Shown: positions 1 through 12,499 of the stretch, piece by piece
Layout of the letters: each line of letters begins with the position of its first letter
Numbering within the stretch: position 1 is the stretch's first letter
DNA from: Cladocopium goreaui
Lineage: Eukaryota; Sar; Dinophyceae; Suessiales; Symbiodiniaceae
Length of the DNA: 64,000 nt
Direction of reading: 5' to 3'
Assembly: GCA_947184155.2 (NCBI GenBank)
Contig: CAMXCT020003359.1
Location: 1-64,000, forward strand
Made by a program: the position numbers and the translations under genes
The notes under the pieces: model-generated
What the model saw: the letters and a program-made list of their open reading frames with translations, nothing else
The model's database searches: none
What the model was told of the DNA's origin: nothing

Positions 1-363
1 TTAGCAAGACATATTCAGACTTGTCCATTCGATGTCGGACTGTGACAAAAGTGCGCACTGTTCTGTGGGGATACGGGAGGCACGAAGGTTCCATGCTCAG
101 TATGGCTCAGTGATGAACGTCTGGATTGGGAAAAGACCACATTTTTGGACGGATGATTGGCACCTGGGTTTGGACCCAGTTGAATACATACTCTGTACTC
201 ATTTTACCTTATATTTCGTCTATAGAATAAGACGTGTTTCACAAAAAAAAAAACTTATCAACATTACAACATTATTTAGCATCATTTTCCACAAGTTCCA
301 TCAGATTCCCAGTATTTTCCAACCTTTTCCATATATACCATGGTTTTTTCTATCCCGTTTCAG

Positions 364-3300
364 CGTTTCCCCACCTCCAAGGTGGCCCTTATGCACCCAC
401 AAGGGCCATCGGTGGATCAAAAAGCACACCATGTCTTGGGGCCCGGGACATGGGACAGATTTTTTGCTCAGAATGAGATTTCATTCATCATTTAGTTTAT
501 TACATATTCTCAAAAAGGTTCAAAAATAGATCCAACCTTCAAGTCAGCAATGTACAGGATGTTTCTAAGCTTCCGGAATTTGGATGGGAACATTTACAGT
601 TGAAACCTCTATGTCTATGTGTGTTTCCCCAAGCCGCGCATGGTGCCAGGATGGGGCAACTGCTGCTGGTTGTGGCGAAGTTTACGGATGGCGACTATCA
701 GCGCTTGGAAGGTGAAGGGTGCGCGTTTTCGTTGAGAGATTCTGACTCAATGGATTCATCGAAAAATGGTGGATTAAGTATGAAAAGTTATTGTTTAATG
801 GGTTTGATCATCACAAATGGTGGTTTCAGTAATTTTAAGTATTAAAAATTGGGAATCCTGGGGATTCAGGTAATGATTTTGGATTTAATGCATTTCATAT
901 TTGATCAATTGGTTTAATGCCAATCTAAAGGAAGTCATGTCTTTTCTCCCCTTCATGGGGGAGCGATTTTTGGACTAACATTTCTTCAAAATACTTGTGT
1001 CTACAGTGTTTTGTGACAAAAGTAGGCTGAAAAACCTTTATTTTAGAGCAAAAACATAGAGCTCACCTCCAAAGGCTATCATATGTTGTCATAAATCACT
1101 GGCATCTACAGATTCTTGTGACAGGATTCAACTTTTCCTGTGGGGCTTGCAAAGAATTACAGGCAATCAACACGTAAGAAAAACCATTTGCTGCATAACA
1201 TGTCATAAGAATGGGTAGCTGTGCATCTTGGAACAGAACATACAGTAGCAATGGATATGATTTAGGGATTTTTTCGGATTAAGTTTTCCATAGTTTTCCA
1301 TTCTCAGAAAGTAGTTGGATCAGACAAGACAACCACGTCCCTTTGGAGCTGACGGCAGGTTGCATCCAGTTTGGAAACCCCATCGAAAATGTCGAGGATC
1401 GATCGGAGGACGACCCTTCAGCTGAATTGATCCGATGAAGCGTGAAGTTCCGGACATGGTTGGAATATGTTGGAATCGTCGGATTATGTTGGAATTCACC
1501 TACATAAGTCATCATTATTTTTTTATATCCGGCCGGTGGTTTCAAACATTCTTAATATGTTTCAACCCGACTGCGATGATAATTACAAGTGAGGAACATA
1601 TTCTTTAGTGTTGAAATTACCAACCAGATGCCATATTACTGTTTAAAACCCACTGACTCCATACCATGGAATATCAGGCAGACCACAACTGTCCAAAACG
1701 GTGCAAATAGTTTCCAGTCCAGAATATTTATGATATTATCATATATTTACCAGATTCAGATACCCTAATTGTCAGTTATCATCAAAACTATGGAATAAAT
1801 AGTAATAGTATTCGGAATTTCTCGTGCGAGTCCGAGTTGTTCATTGTTTTTTTCCCATTAATGTCAACCATTATACATATATATTATGACAGTATAATGA
1901 CACATATTTCAACCATACTACCCGATGGATCCAAGGTTAGCTTCGCTATTTCGGCTATGATTTGGTGGTTTCTTCTCTCGGAAGTATTTGGATAGGGCGA
2001 GCATTCGAGTTCATTCCCGTGGGATTGAACGATGTTTGTGTCGAAACAGTTCTAGGTTCCATCAATATGTCTTCCTATCAAAACAAACAAATATGTTTAG
2101 TGTCCACTCAACCCACCATGTTTCCAATGATTGAACCTGATTTCGTTCCGCCAGGAGACGGATCCGGTGGAACCGGTCCTCTTGCAGATGATTCAAGGGA
2201 AGCGCGTGGCTTGGTCAACGGATGTTCTGAAGCTAAAGTCATTTCCGGTAAATCAAGATAAATCAAGCTAAATTAAGGTATATCCATGTATATCAATGAT
2301 ATTTTAAAAAAATAACAGGATTTGCAAGGATAAGATATATTGAGTATCATACATCATTGTAGTACCTGGACCCTCCAAGTACCTCGAAAATTCTGGCAAT
2401 ATACCAATTATCTTGAGGACTTGTGGCAATTTTGATGGCTTGGAGGGTCTACGTTATGTTGACACTTGGGACACTCATTGTCCCCTTGAATCAATGCTTG
2501 TGTTTGCTTGTGCTTATCCATGGTTTTTGGGAACATCTTTACCGGAAACCATGGTTTTCCCATAGAAATATTGGGTTTCCGGCTTCAGTTTTGCCTTAAA
2601 CCAATCCATTGATTGATCTCCTCATTTGGGGGTGCCAGCAATGCTACAAAAGAAGGCTTATCCGGGCCTTGAGATGGGTGAAGTTGGACTATATCGCCCG
2701 TTAAAATTCGCCAGCAGCATCTTTCAAACTCAATGTCCATCCCTTTTTCCACTTGCCAAGATATTTGGATGATGGATTTGGGTCGAGTTTAGTGAAAGTG
2801 TGTCGCTAACAGTACCTGGGGTGATGTTGTGTGCGTGTTTCTAATGCATACATCTACCATTTTGAGACTCTGCAGACTATAGGAACATTGCTTAATCTTT
2901 ACATGCCGCAGTCGTCACTTTTGGCAGCCATCTCGCCAGGTGGGACTACAAGACCAGTTGCTAAAGGCAGCCCAGTGTCATGGTGTCATGGGGTACTTCG
3001 CTCGATTCAAGAGCTGCTAAAGAGAAAACTGCGCAACACAAATCGAGATACCACACCTTTCGATCTAGGTATCTAATGATATCTATGTTTTTTTTGGGTT
3101 TCCTTTGCGTGTTCCCGACTTTGAAGCATCAAAGACGCTGCAGTGCCTTGGTCCTTGGTCCAGATCCATCTTCCAGGAACGTCCAGATCTGGCAGAGGAA
3201 AAGGCCAGATTGGTCGAAGGTGCCCCAGGACGTGGGTTCTCAAGTCATGGATCCCCAGTCGTCACCATGGTTGAATGGCTTGGATCATTTTTCGGGACAA

Positions 3301-4645
3301 AACTGGAAACCTCCATTTTGAAGCATTTTGATACTTATGACGGAAAATGTACTTATGACTTTCCGATTTTCCGTACCGTACCCATCAAAATTGCTACTGT
3401 AAAAGTCCCAAGTCATAATGAGTATAGTAGCCCAGGTTCTTCTAGGTACTTGGAGGCTCCCCCAAAAGCGACAGCCCAATGATAAAAGTTGATTAAGGGC
3501 TCCTTAACCACCAGCCGCCACTTGTGAAGCATCGGGGTGAAATTCACCATCGACTCATCGCAGGTGCAAGGAGCAATTGGAAGTCACTGAGAATAAGATC
3601 CTGGATGTCACTGGTCAGCATATGTCAGCATGGGAAGCAGAGTCCAAATCACCAGAACAACTTCGTGGGACCACTGGGAAATTATTCCAAAATATCCTGT
3701 ATATACTGTGTAATGGTAATACCAATGGTTATCCCATGTTATCAAATGGAAATTATCCTACTTCATTTTATCCAGACAATATTTATCCAGATTTGGAATC
3801 AGCTAACTGTTAACTCAAAGATTTTGTGGTTCCCAATGAATCAAATGGAGTCGGAACCTCAAAATGAATTCAAAGATTAGTTTATTAAAGTTGAAAGAAT
3901 CTTGGTTCAAACGGTTCCAAGATTCTATGAGATGATGATGATTGGTGAACCACCTAATCATCGAACTGTTCAAAGAGATGATCGCCGGCTTCCTCAACTC
4001 CAAGGAGATTGGTCACGAAGATCATCAACCAGAATCCCATCATCCGTTCATATGAAACTTATTAAACACCCCATTTCTATGGTCCCAATGTGGAAATTCC
4101 CTACATCCACCATGGTTTCGTTTCGGGTGTGTTTAGTTTTTTTTGAACGGGGGAAGGGATTACAAAAAAAAACATCCCTTTCCATTCAGGATGAGCCACA
4201 CTGTTCCAGGAGTAGGAGGATCTCGATGCAAAGAATCCACCAAGATTTCGCAGACCATTTTGGGGGGTTGGTATTAGGTAGGGGGATGCCATTATAGAAT
4301 CAATAATCTAATCATCATAAAATCATGTTTGGTCCAATCACCGACTATATTGTTTAATTACTCCAATATACAATTGTGTATAATTTACATGTATTTTACC
4401 AGTATCTGTGATGCCATTCTGTCTTCACAAGTTCCATCACAATTGCTTCAATAAAATCTTGAATGTGATTCCCCAAAAAAATACTGGATATGATGGGATA
4501 TACCATATAGTATTCTACCAGAATCTGTGATTCCATTCTTTCTTCACCAGTTCCATCACCAGAGTTCTTCACAGTTCACGCCTCAGGTTCTCAGGTTCTC
4601 AGTTCTTCCCAGGGCAACATCCTTGAAGATGAAGCTGCAGTGCAG
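364..4645 (+). pseudogene. Dynein heavy chain fragment, AAA5 region, copy A (degraded)
   Basis: Dynein heavy chains are the motor subunits of axonemal and cytoplasmic dynein. Eight short exon-like pieces occur in the order of the AAA5 module: 364-423 (LMHPQG, cf. family PLMIDPQGQ), 650-711 (VVAKFTDGDYQRLE), 1359-1396 (CIQFGNPIENVE), 2155-2247 (ETDPVEPVLLQ), 2940-2966 (GLQDQLL), 3177-3219 (ERPDLAEEKARLV), 3564-3606 (TENKILD) and 4613-4645 (GNILEDEAAVQ). Most have AG acceptors and GT, GC or GA donors in compatible phases. Lesions: one extra A in the first piece, a lost Ala codon in ETDP(A)LEP, a 15-nt loss in the GLQDQLL piece and a 4-nt loss in the NKEQLE piece. The family assignment is firm; calling it a pseudogene rather than a misassembled gene is inference. 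Confidence 0.75.
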
Positions 4646-6440
4646 GTCAGTAGGATCGTTGAATGAAGCCTCCAAAGGTCCCCCGTTTTTTTCTCAATTT
4701 GACCCTGGGATTTACTGGAAGTACCATGGGAATATAGTATAGTGGGATATGATGGGATATCTACAGATATACATCTATAATTTATGTATGCGATACCATG
4801 GATGGTTGCCAAATTCTACACCAGTTGAGGGATGTGGTAAAAGAAAACCGTGGGTTTCAACATGGTTCAACCATCCAAAGGTGGTGCAGGATTTCGCAAG
4901 AATCCACAGTTCATTTCTCAAAACAGTGGCTTAGTGGCTTCTTGAACAACAGTGGCTTCTATATGTGATTCTGCATTGACATGCAGTGTTTTTTGGGACT
5001 CGGACTACTCCCCTTATAACCTCTGGTAAACGTTTAACTATGGAAAACCATCACGTTTTTCATGGGAAAATCCACTAATGAAATAATGTTTTTATAGAAC
5101 AATTGAATGTAAAACATGTCTTTTTCAGCTTTGAAAATATCGTTGCAATACTTTTATAAAATTTTCTGTGGTTCACATTGTGAGGTACACAATGAAACAT
5201 ATAAACCCGGAAAATCAATCAAATACAATGAACAGCACTTGAAAAAAAATGGAAATGCAATGAACATCTCTGAAGAAAAGACAATGAACAACGTTGAAGT
5301 TAAAACCAATAAAAACATTCAACAAACCAATGTAAACGGGTGACAAAACTTGGAAAACTATCGAAAAATCAAAAAAGCACAATGAACACATTAAAACCCG
5401 AAGGAACAATATTTAAAAAAAAAAACAACGAAAAAGCAAGACAAAACACTGAAAATAAATGAAGACACAATAATGAACATACTGTACTAAACAATGAAAC
5501 ACATCAAAAAAAATCAGAAAAACTAATGAAAAATAATGACAGTTGACATATATAAAACAGTTTATTATAATCATAGTTCATAGTAATTTTCTTTTTAAAC
5601 AGACCATAACAGAAAAAAAAAAATCATAGTGATAATAGTAACATTTCACAGGTTCATATTAAATAGTATCATTAATAACATGTTATAACAGGTTGGAACA
5701 GTTATTATTAATAACTAGCCATGTTTATAATGATTAGTTCCTAATAATAATTAGAGGGTGGGAGACCATTAATTAATTAACCTAGCCATTGGCCCTGGCC
5801 CCTTTCCAGAATTGTTTGAGAGACCATTCATTGGCCCCAAGACTTGGCCCCAGGACTTGGACCTTCCGGTCCGGCTGGGGCTCGACAGACGATACAAGCG
5901 GCAGACGGTCGACCCCATGGTGAAGTCCTCGTTCACGAAATGCCAAAAATCGTGATGGAAATGCTGGGAAAATCGGATTTTTATATAAAAAAAAATAGTT
6001 TTTTCTATAAGAATCTTTGTAATACTTTTTAAACGTTTTTTAAAACCATTCAGTGGTTAGAACGGTTCATTTTCATGGCACTGACATTTTAAAGTTGATT
6101 TTCTTTAAAATGAAACATTGCCACAACATTGCAACAACAACATTGCAACAACAACATTTCCATGATTGTGGGCCTTGATAGAATTATACGTATGCAAAAA
6201 TCGAACAAAGTCACTTAATGCCACTTAATGCCACTTAAGCAATGTCATGTTATCGATGTTATCGATGTTATCGTTCAATTCATTGATCTGATATGTTTTC
6301 ATCTAATTTATCTACTGATCTCTTCGGGTCCCAGTTGAGGTCCTTTTGCTTCCAATCCATCACCTGTCGGGACTGTTGAATAGTTTTGATCGATTGTGTG
6401 CATCTACTCAATGATCTATTCCAATCAAAAAAAACATCAA
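4646..6440. other. AT-rich non-coding spacer of block A
   Basis: No credible coding exon was seen. The segment is rich in A and T tracts, short ORFs have low-complexity composition, and 5200-5560 is an A-rich run with many AATGAA-like words that is shared with block B. At 5840-5935 a GC-rich island (GGACCTTCCGGTCCGGCTGG) interrupts it; related islands recur in B and C. Confidence 0.6.
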
Positions 6441-6443
6441 CAT

Positions 6444-7109
6444 TTAGATGAAAATAGTTCGTGGCGTTGCTGGATCTTCACCCAACTTCCCCCAAATTCG
6501 TGACACGATTTGACCATTCCGCAGGGTCTTCTCATCCCATCTGGTGCCAGCCACAAGCAGTTTGACGAGTTGAACACTGGAAACTGATATGGTTATTGGA
6601 CTCGTTATAAAGAATTTTACAGGACCATAACCATAAAAAATGAAAAGGTTGAACATCATTGTTTCAAATTTTCCTCGGTTTTTTCCTTGAATCATACCTT
6701 GATGCCTCCGGGCGCATCCGGGCGCCAGGTTCCAAACAGCCATCCTCGTGTTTTGCATCGCTGATGCCAACATTGCCACTGAGTTACTTCAGGGCAGGCT
6801 TGATCGGTCTCGCAACCCTTGGTTGCTGAAGCGAAGCCGTGCGTAATTTGAGAGTCTTCCTTTTGTGTCTGTGAATGTCATGATCATGTTTTCATCTTTC
6901 ACTCCTGACTGGTCAATGAACCATCTGGCATTGAGTTTTCTGTCAAGCGTGGCTTCCTTGGGCCAACCAAAGATTGCTGCAAGCATTCCTGCTTCTTCTT
7001 TTTCTTTTTTTCTTTTTTTTGGTTCTTCTTCTTTTTTTTCTTCTTCTTCTTCTTCTTCTTCTTCTCTTTTTGAGTTCTTGTGCAATAGGTAGGCTGTTTG
7101 TCTTTGCAC
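6444..7109 (-). CDS. Candidate minus-strand coding remnant
   Basis: Two minus-strand open stretches have protein-like composition. Upstream (7109 down to 6789) contains a Glu/Lys-rich low-complexity start, then residues such as ATLDRKLNARWFIDQSG and GRLSNYARLRFSNQGLRD. Downstream (6779 to 6444) contains LLVAGTRWDEKTLRNGQIV and RIWGKLGEDPATP. I do not recognise the family. A copy of the downstream half and of part of the upstream half lies at 57470-57935 in block C. The poly-Glu part is simply the reverse strand of a TTC repeat and is probably not coding. This could be a relic of a mobile element or chance open frames. Confidence 0.25.
6990..7076 (+). repeat. Polypyrimidine (TTC/TTTTC) microsatellite
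   Basis: An almost uninterrupted pyrimidine run of TTC and TTTTTC units on the + strand. Such mirror-symmetric purine/pyrimidine tracts can adopt triplex DNA; here it creates artificial poly-Glu, poly-Lys and poly-Ser ORFs. It lies inside the 1.17-kb segment that is absent from block C. Confidence 0.9.
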
Positions 7110-7292
7110 TGTTTCTGTCTTGTAATCGTTTTCTGCAATCTGTCCTTTCAGGTTGGCGATTTCTCTCGCGTGTTGTCGTAAATGTGCCTCAATGCTGTCG
7201 TCCTCTTTCTCCTCATGGGGGATTTGAATCCTCCTTGCCGGATTGGGGTTGCCGTCTTCATCCCATCGGAGTCATTTTGCCGCCAGATGCAA

Positions 7293-7322
7293 CGCTGGTT
7301 CGTCATGCAACGCTGGTTCGTC
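7293..7322 (+). repeat. Short tandem duplication
   Basis: The word CATGCAACGCTGGTTCGT occurs twice back to back. Nothing else marks the site. Confidence 0.8.
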
Positions 7323-7591
7323 ACGCTCTGGGAGTCTTGTCTGTCTTGTGTTTGGATTTGTAGCGACTGTGACTATTGCTGCTTGACTCTTCTTCTGATT
7401 CTTGCATGTGTTCGTCTTCTTACCAAAGGTTTGCTTATCTTCTGTTCTCTCTCTATTTCTGTTTTGTTGCGGTCTGCCTGACCTGTCTCATTGAAATAAT
7501 ACAGTAGAGATGGGTGATACATCCAATAGATTCATATAGATTCAACATATTTGTAATCTATAGTTGGAAAATCCCTATTGGAAGATCCTGG

Positions 7592-7690
7592 GCCGCCATG
7601 CAGATGCCACGGCAGGCAGCTCTAAAGAAGGCCCAAGAATCCAGAGATATTGCGGCCTTGAAATTTGCGCTACAGCAGGCGGGGGATTGG
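7592..7690 (+). CDS. Candidate helical exon, unknown protein
   Basis: A short open piece with clearly helical, charged residues (QAALKKAQESRDIAALKFA) followed by QQAG and GGGG-rich DNA. Alternating Ala/Leu and charged residues of this kind suggest an alpha-helical repeat protein, but no family is recognised and splice sites are not decisive. It sits in the 1.17-kb stretch (6912-8082) present in A but not in C. Confidence 0.25.
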
Positions 7691-8082
7691 GGTATAACCT
7701 ATGTTATTGAAAGTTACGAAAATTATTTGAGGTTTATGTTGCAATGTAGACATGTGTGTTTAACACATTGAGTTTCAGAAAATCTTCGTTCATGTTGCAT
7801 GTCTTTTTAGTTTAGCAAGATCTTTGCTGAGGAAAATAGAAGTCTGGCTATAATATATATATAATATATACATATATCAATTGTTTATGTTGGATAAAAG
7901 TTAGAGGTGCTAAGGATTCTCAAGGTAAGTCCATGCGTATTTTTGGCATCTTTGGGTGGAGGCGGAGGCGTTTTTTTTTGAGCGGAGGAATGAGTGGTTT
8001 ACGGACATCCCAAGTCTCTGCCACCATCAGTGGCAGCGTTGTTCGTGCAAGGCCCCGAAGCACGAAGCCCGGCAGCAGATGG

Positions 8083-8459
8083 CCCATGGCCCAATTGGCC
8101 AAGGCTGGTCTCTTGAATTCCAAGTATGACCATCTCCCATCATCTCCCTGTGTCTCCAATTGATATTCAGAGCCAAACTTGACGGGAGGTGAACAATGCA
8201 GGTGAAGGTCCTGGCAGACCTCAACTTGTGAAGACCTCAGAGTTTACGCCCTTTGACTTACCCTCGGGGAGTAAACATCAAGTGATATCAAGTGTCAACA
8301 TGATCATACATGATCCATTGGTCAGATTGGGCCAGGTGTTTGTACATGTTGAAGTGGATATCGCATGATATCACCCAGTGTGAGATCTCGCAAACATGTC
8401 CTGTGCAGCCAAGATGCTGAATAAATAGATGGCAACAGACATCAAGTAGAAATACTTGG
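8083..8459 (+). repeat. Left shoulder of satellite array 1, duplicated at 57937-58290
   Basis: From GCCCATGGCCCAATTGG onward the sequence is nearly identical to 57933-58290 and leads into the first satellite unit in both places. No coding potential seen; the small minus-strand ORFs here are not convincing. Confidence 0.85.
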
Positions 8460-11400
8460 ACAAAAAAAAACAACTATTTTCAGAAATAACTTGGAAATAC
8501 TGTTTTTAGAACTTGGAAATAGTGTCCTGAAATACTGTTTTCAGAACTTGGAAAAGGGCAAGTTAGGACACTTGTTGAAAACGTGTTAATCCCACAAGTT
8601 GGCAACAGACATCAAGTAGAAATTCGACAAACCAAATCAAGTATTTTCAGAAATAACTTGGAAATACTGTTTTTTAGAACTTGGAAATAGTGTCCTGAAA
8701 TACTTTTTTCAGAACTTGGAAAAGGGCAAGTTAGGACACTTGTTGAAAACGTGTTAATCCCACAAGTTGGCAACAGACATCAAGTAGAAATTGGACAAAA
8801 CAAATCAACTATTTTCAGAAATAACTTGGAAATACTGTTTTTAGAACTTGGAAATAGTATCCTGAAATACTGTTTTTTGAACTTGGAAAAGGGCAAGTTA
8901 GGACAGTTGTTGAAAACGTACTTGGAAATAGTGTCCTGAAATACTGTTTTCAGAACTTGGAAAAGGGCAAGTTAGGACACTTGTTGAAAACGTGTTAATC
9001 CCACAAGTTGGCAACAGACATCAAGTAGAAATTGGACCAAACAAATCAAGTATTTTCAGAAATAATTTGGAAATACTGTTTTTAGAACTTGGAAATAGTG
9101 TCCTGAAATACTGTTTTTAGAACTTGGAAAAGGGCAAGTTAGGACACTTGTTGAAAACGTGTTAATCCCACAAGTTGGCAACAGACATCAAGTAGAAATT
9201 GGACAAAACAAATCAACTATTTTCAGAAATAGCTTGGAAATACTGTTTTTAGAACTTGGAAATAGTGTCCTGAAATATTGTTTTTTGAACTTGGAAAAGG
9301 GCAAGTTAGGACACTTGTTGAAAACGTGTTAATCCCACAAGTTGGCAACAGACATCAAGTAGAAATTGGACAAAACAAATCAACTATTTTCAGAAATAAC
9401 TTGGAAATACTGTTTTAGAACTTGGAAATAGTGTCCTGAAATACTGGTTTCAGAACTTGGAAAAGGGCAAGTTAGGACACTTGTTGAAAACGTGTTAATC
9501 CCACAAGTTGGCAACAGACATCAAGTAGAAATTGGACAAAACAAATCAACTATTTTCAGAAATAACTTGGAAATACTGTTTTTAGAACTTGGAAATAGTG
9601 TTCTGAAATACTGTTTTTAGAACTTGGAAAAGGGCAAGTTAGGACACTTGTTGAAAACGTGTTAATCCCACAAGTGGCAACAGACATCAAGTAGAAATTG
9701 GACAAAACAAATCAACTATTTTCAGAAATAACTTGGAAATACTGTTTTAGAACTTGGAAATAGTGTCCTGAAATACTGTCTTCAGAACTTGGAAAAGGGC
9801 AAGTTAGGACACGTTTGTTGAAAAACGAAATGTTAACTGGAAATAGTGTCCTGAAATACAACTTGGAAAAGGGCAAGTTAGGACACTTGTTGAAAACGTG
9901 TTAATCCCACAAGTTGGCAACAGACATCAAGTAGAAATTGAACAAAACAAATCAAGTATTTTCAGAAATAACTTGGAAATACTGTTTTAGAACTTGGAAA
10001 TAGCGTCCTGAAATACTGTTTTTAGAACTTGGAAAAGGGCAAGTTAGGACACTTGTTGAAAACGTGTTAATCCCACAAGTTGGCAACAGACATCAAGTAG
10101 AAATTGGACAAAACAAATCAACTATTTTCAGAAATAACTTGGAAATACTGTTTTTAGAACTTGGAAATAGTGTCCTGAAATACTGTTTTTTAGAACTTGG
10201 AAAAGGGCAAGTTAGGACACTTGTGAAAACGTGTTAATCCCACAAGTTGGCAACAGACATCAAGTAGAAATTGGACAAAACAAATCACTATTTTCAGAAT
10301 AACTTGAAATACTGTTTTTAGAACTCTGGAATAGTCCTGAAATACTGTTTTTTGAACTTGGAAAAGGGCAAGTAGGACAGTTGTTGAACGTACTTGGAAA
10401 TAGTGTCCTGAAATACTGTTTTCAGAACTTGGAAAAGGGCAAGTTAGGACACTTGTTGAAAACGTGTTAATCCCACAAGTTGGCAACAGACATCAAGTAG
10501 AAATTGGACCAAACAAATCAAGTATTTTCAGAAATAACTTGGAAATACTGTTTTTAGAACTTGGAAATAGTGTCCTGAAATACTGTTTTTAGAACTTGGA
10601 AAAGGGCAAGTTAGGACACTTGTTGAAAACGTGTTAATCCCACAAGTTGGCAACAGACATCAAGTAGAAATAGGACAAAACAAATCAACTATTTTCAGAA
10701 ATAACTTGGAAATACTGTTTTTAGAACTTGGAAATAGTGTCCTGAAATACTTTTTTAGAACTTGGAAAAGGGCAAGTTAGGACACTTGTTGAAAACGTGT
10801 TAATCCCACAAGTTGGCAACAGACATCAAGTAGAAATTGGACCAAACAAATCAACTATTTTCAGAAATAACTTGGAAATACTGTTTTAGAACTTGGAAAT
10901 AGTGTCCTGAAATACTTTTTCAGAACTTGGAAAAGGGCAAGTTAGGACACTTGTTGAAAACGTGTTAATCCCACAAGTTGGCAACAGACATCAAGTAGAA
11001 ATTGGACAAAACAAATCAACTATTTTCAGAAATAACTTGGAAATACTGTTTTTAGAACTTGGAAATAGTGTCCTGAAATACTGTTTTTAGAACTTGGAAA
11101 AGGGCAAGTTAGGACACTTGTTGAAAACGTGTTAATCCCACAAGTTGGCAACAGACATCAAGTAGAAATTGGACAAAACAAATCAACTATTTTCAGAAAT
11201 AACTTGGAAATACTGTTTTTAGAACTTGGAAATAGTGTCCTGAAATACTGTTTTTAGAACTTGGAAAAGGGCAAGTTAGGACACTTGTTGAAAACGTGTT
11301 AATCCCACAAGTTGGCAACAGACATCAAGTAGAAATTGGACAAAACAAATCAACTATTTTCAGAAATAACTTGGAAATACTGTTTTTAGAACTTGGAAAT

Positions 11401-12310
11401 AGTGTCCTGAAATACTGTTTTCAGAACTTGGAAAAGGGCAAGTTAGGACACTTGTTGAAAACGTGTTAATCCCACAAGTTGGCAACAAACATCAAGTAGA
11501 AATTGGACAAAACAAATCAACTATTTTCAGAAATAACTTGGAAATACTGTTTTTTTAGAACTTGGAAATAGTGTCCTGAAATACTGTTTTTCAGAACTTG
11601 GAAAAGGGCAAGTTAGGACACTTGTTGAAAACGTGTTAATCCCACAAGTTGGCAACAGACATCAAGTAGAAATTGGACCAAACAAATCAACTATTTTCAG
11701 AAATAACTTGGAAATACTGTTTTTAGAACTTGGAAACAGTGTCCTGAAATACTTTTTTTAGAACTTGGAAAAGGGCAAGTTAGGACACTTGTTGAAACCG
11801 TGTTAATCCCACAAGTTGGCAACATACATCAACTAGAATTTGTTCCAAAAAATCAACTATTTTCAGAAATAACTTGGAAATACTGCTTTTAGAACTTGGA
11901 AATAGTGTCCTGAAATACTGTTTTTAGAACTTGGAAAAGGGCAAGTTAGGACACTTGTTGAAAACGTGTTAATCCCACAAGTTGGCAACAGACATCAAGT
12001 AGAAATTGGACAAAGCAAATCAACTATTTTCAGAAATAACTTGGAAATATTGTTTTTAGAACTTGGAAATAGTGTCCTGAAATACTGTTTTTAGAACTTG
12101 GAAAAGGGCAAGTTAGGACACTTGTTGAAAACATGTTAATCCCACAAGTTGGCAACAGACATCAAGTAGAAATTGGACAAAACAAATCAACTATTTTCAG
12201 AAATAACTTGGAAATACTGTTTTTAGAACTTGGAAACTGTGTCCTGAAATATGTTTTTTAGAACTTGTAAAAGGGCAAGTTAGGACACTTGTTGAAAACG
12301 TGTTAATCCC
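8460..12310 (+). repeat. 167-bp satellite array 1 (about 23 units)
   Basis: Head-to-tail tandem repeat with a unit of about 167 bp, judged from successive positions of the CACAAGTTGGCAACAGACAT segment (9002, 9169, 9336 and so on). Each unit has internal sub-repeats starting with AACTTGGAAA, then a GGCAAGTTAGGACACTTGTT block and an AATCCCACAAGTTGG block. Units are highly similar, differing mainly by T-run length, AAGTATTTT/AACTATTTT and TGTCC/TGTAC variants. A diverged unit lies near 11820. ORFs inside are artefacts of the repeat. Confidence 0.97.
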
Positions 12311-12495
12311 ACAAACACAACAGCCAAGAAACCGCAAAAGCCAACGAACCAAAACAACCCCAAAGGGCGAAGAAACCAAGAGCCAAAAGAGCCACAAGAG
12401 CCACAAGAGCCACACACCATAAAAACCACAACAGCTACAAAAACTACAAAAGCCGAAAAAACACAAAACCCGCAAAAGCAACTGCAGCACACTTT
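12311..12495 (+). repeat. Degenerate AGCCACAAG/AACCACAAC simple-sequence tract
   Basis: Immediately after the satellite array ends the + strand becomes almost G-poor purine/C sequence built from AGCCACAAG-like and AAAACC-like words. It has no stop in one minus-strand frame only because of its composition (Cys/Gly/Phe-rich), so it is not called as coding. Confidence 0.75.
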
Positions 12496-12499
12496 ATGG

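Larger units (their letters stand above)
1..6911 (+). repeat. Segmental duplication block A (paralogue of 37427-44038 plus 56217-57938)
   Basis: Base 1 of the window aligns directly with 37427, and the two stretches stay colinear with small indels to about 6050/43770; the last part (about 6040-6911) aligns with 57100-57938. Shared landmarks include the opening TTAGCAAGAC segment, the dynein-like exons, a stretch with many short ATG-rich A-tracts (5200-5560 and 42590-42970) and a conserved AACCATTCAGTGGTTAGAA segment near 6045 and 43720. Because the window starts inside the homology, the true left edge is not visible. Copy B/C has extra internal partial repeats of its last kilobase, so alignment there is one-to-many. 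Confidence 0.9.

Noticed and set aside
5116..5343. Asn/Lys-rich 75-codon protein
   Set aside because: Same A-rich repeat, opposite strand; not conserved as a frame between blocks A and B.
6789..7138. Poly-Glu/poly-Lys and poly-Ser/Phe proteins
   Set aside because: Both strands and several frames are open only because of the TTC/TTTTC microsatellite.
8460..12310. Tandem repeats as a CRISPR array
   Set aside because: The whole 167-bp unit is conserved; there are no unique spacers, and the context is eukaryotic.
12197..12492. Cys/Gly/Phe-rich minus-strand proteins
   Set aside because: Composition follows the AGCCACAAG tract and the satellite edge; no start context, no domain.
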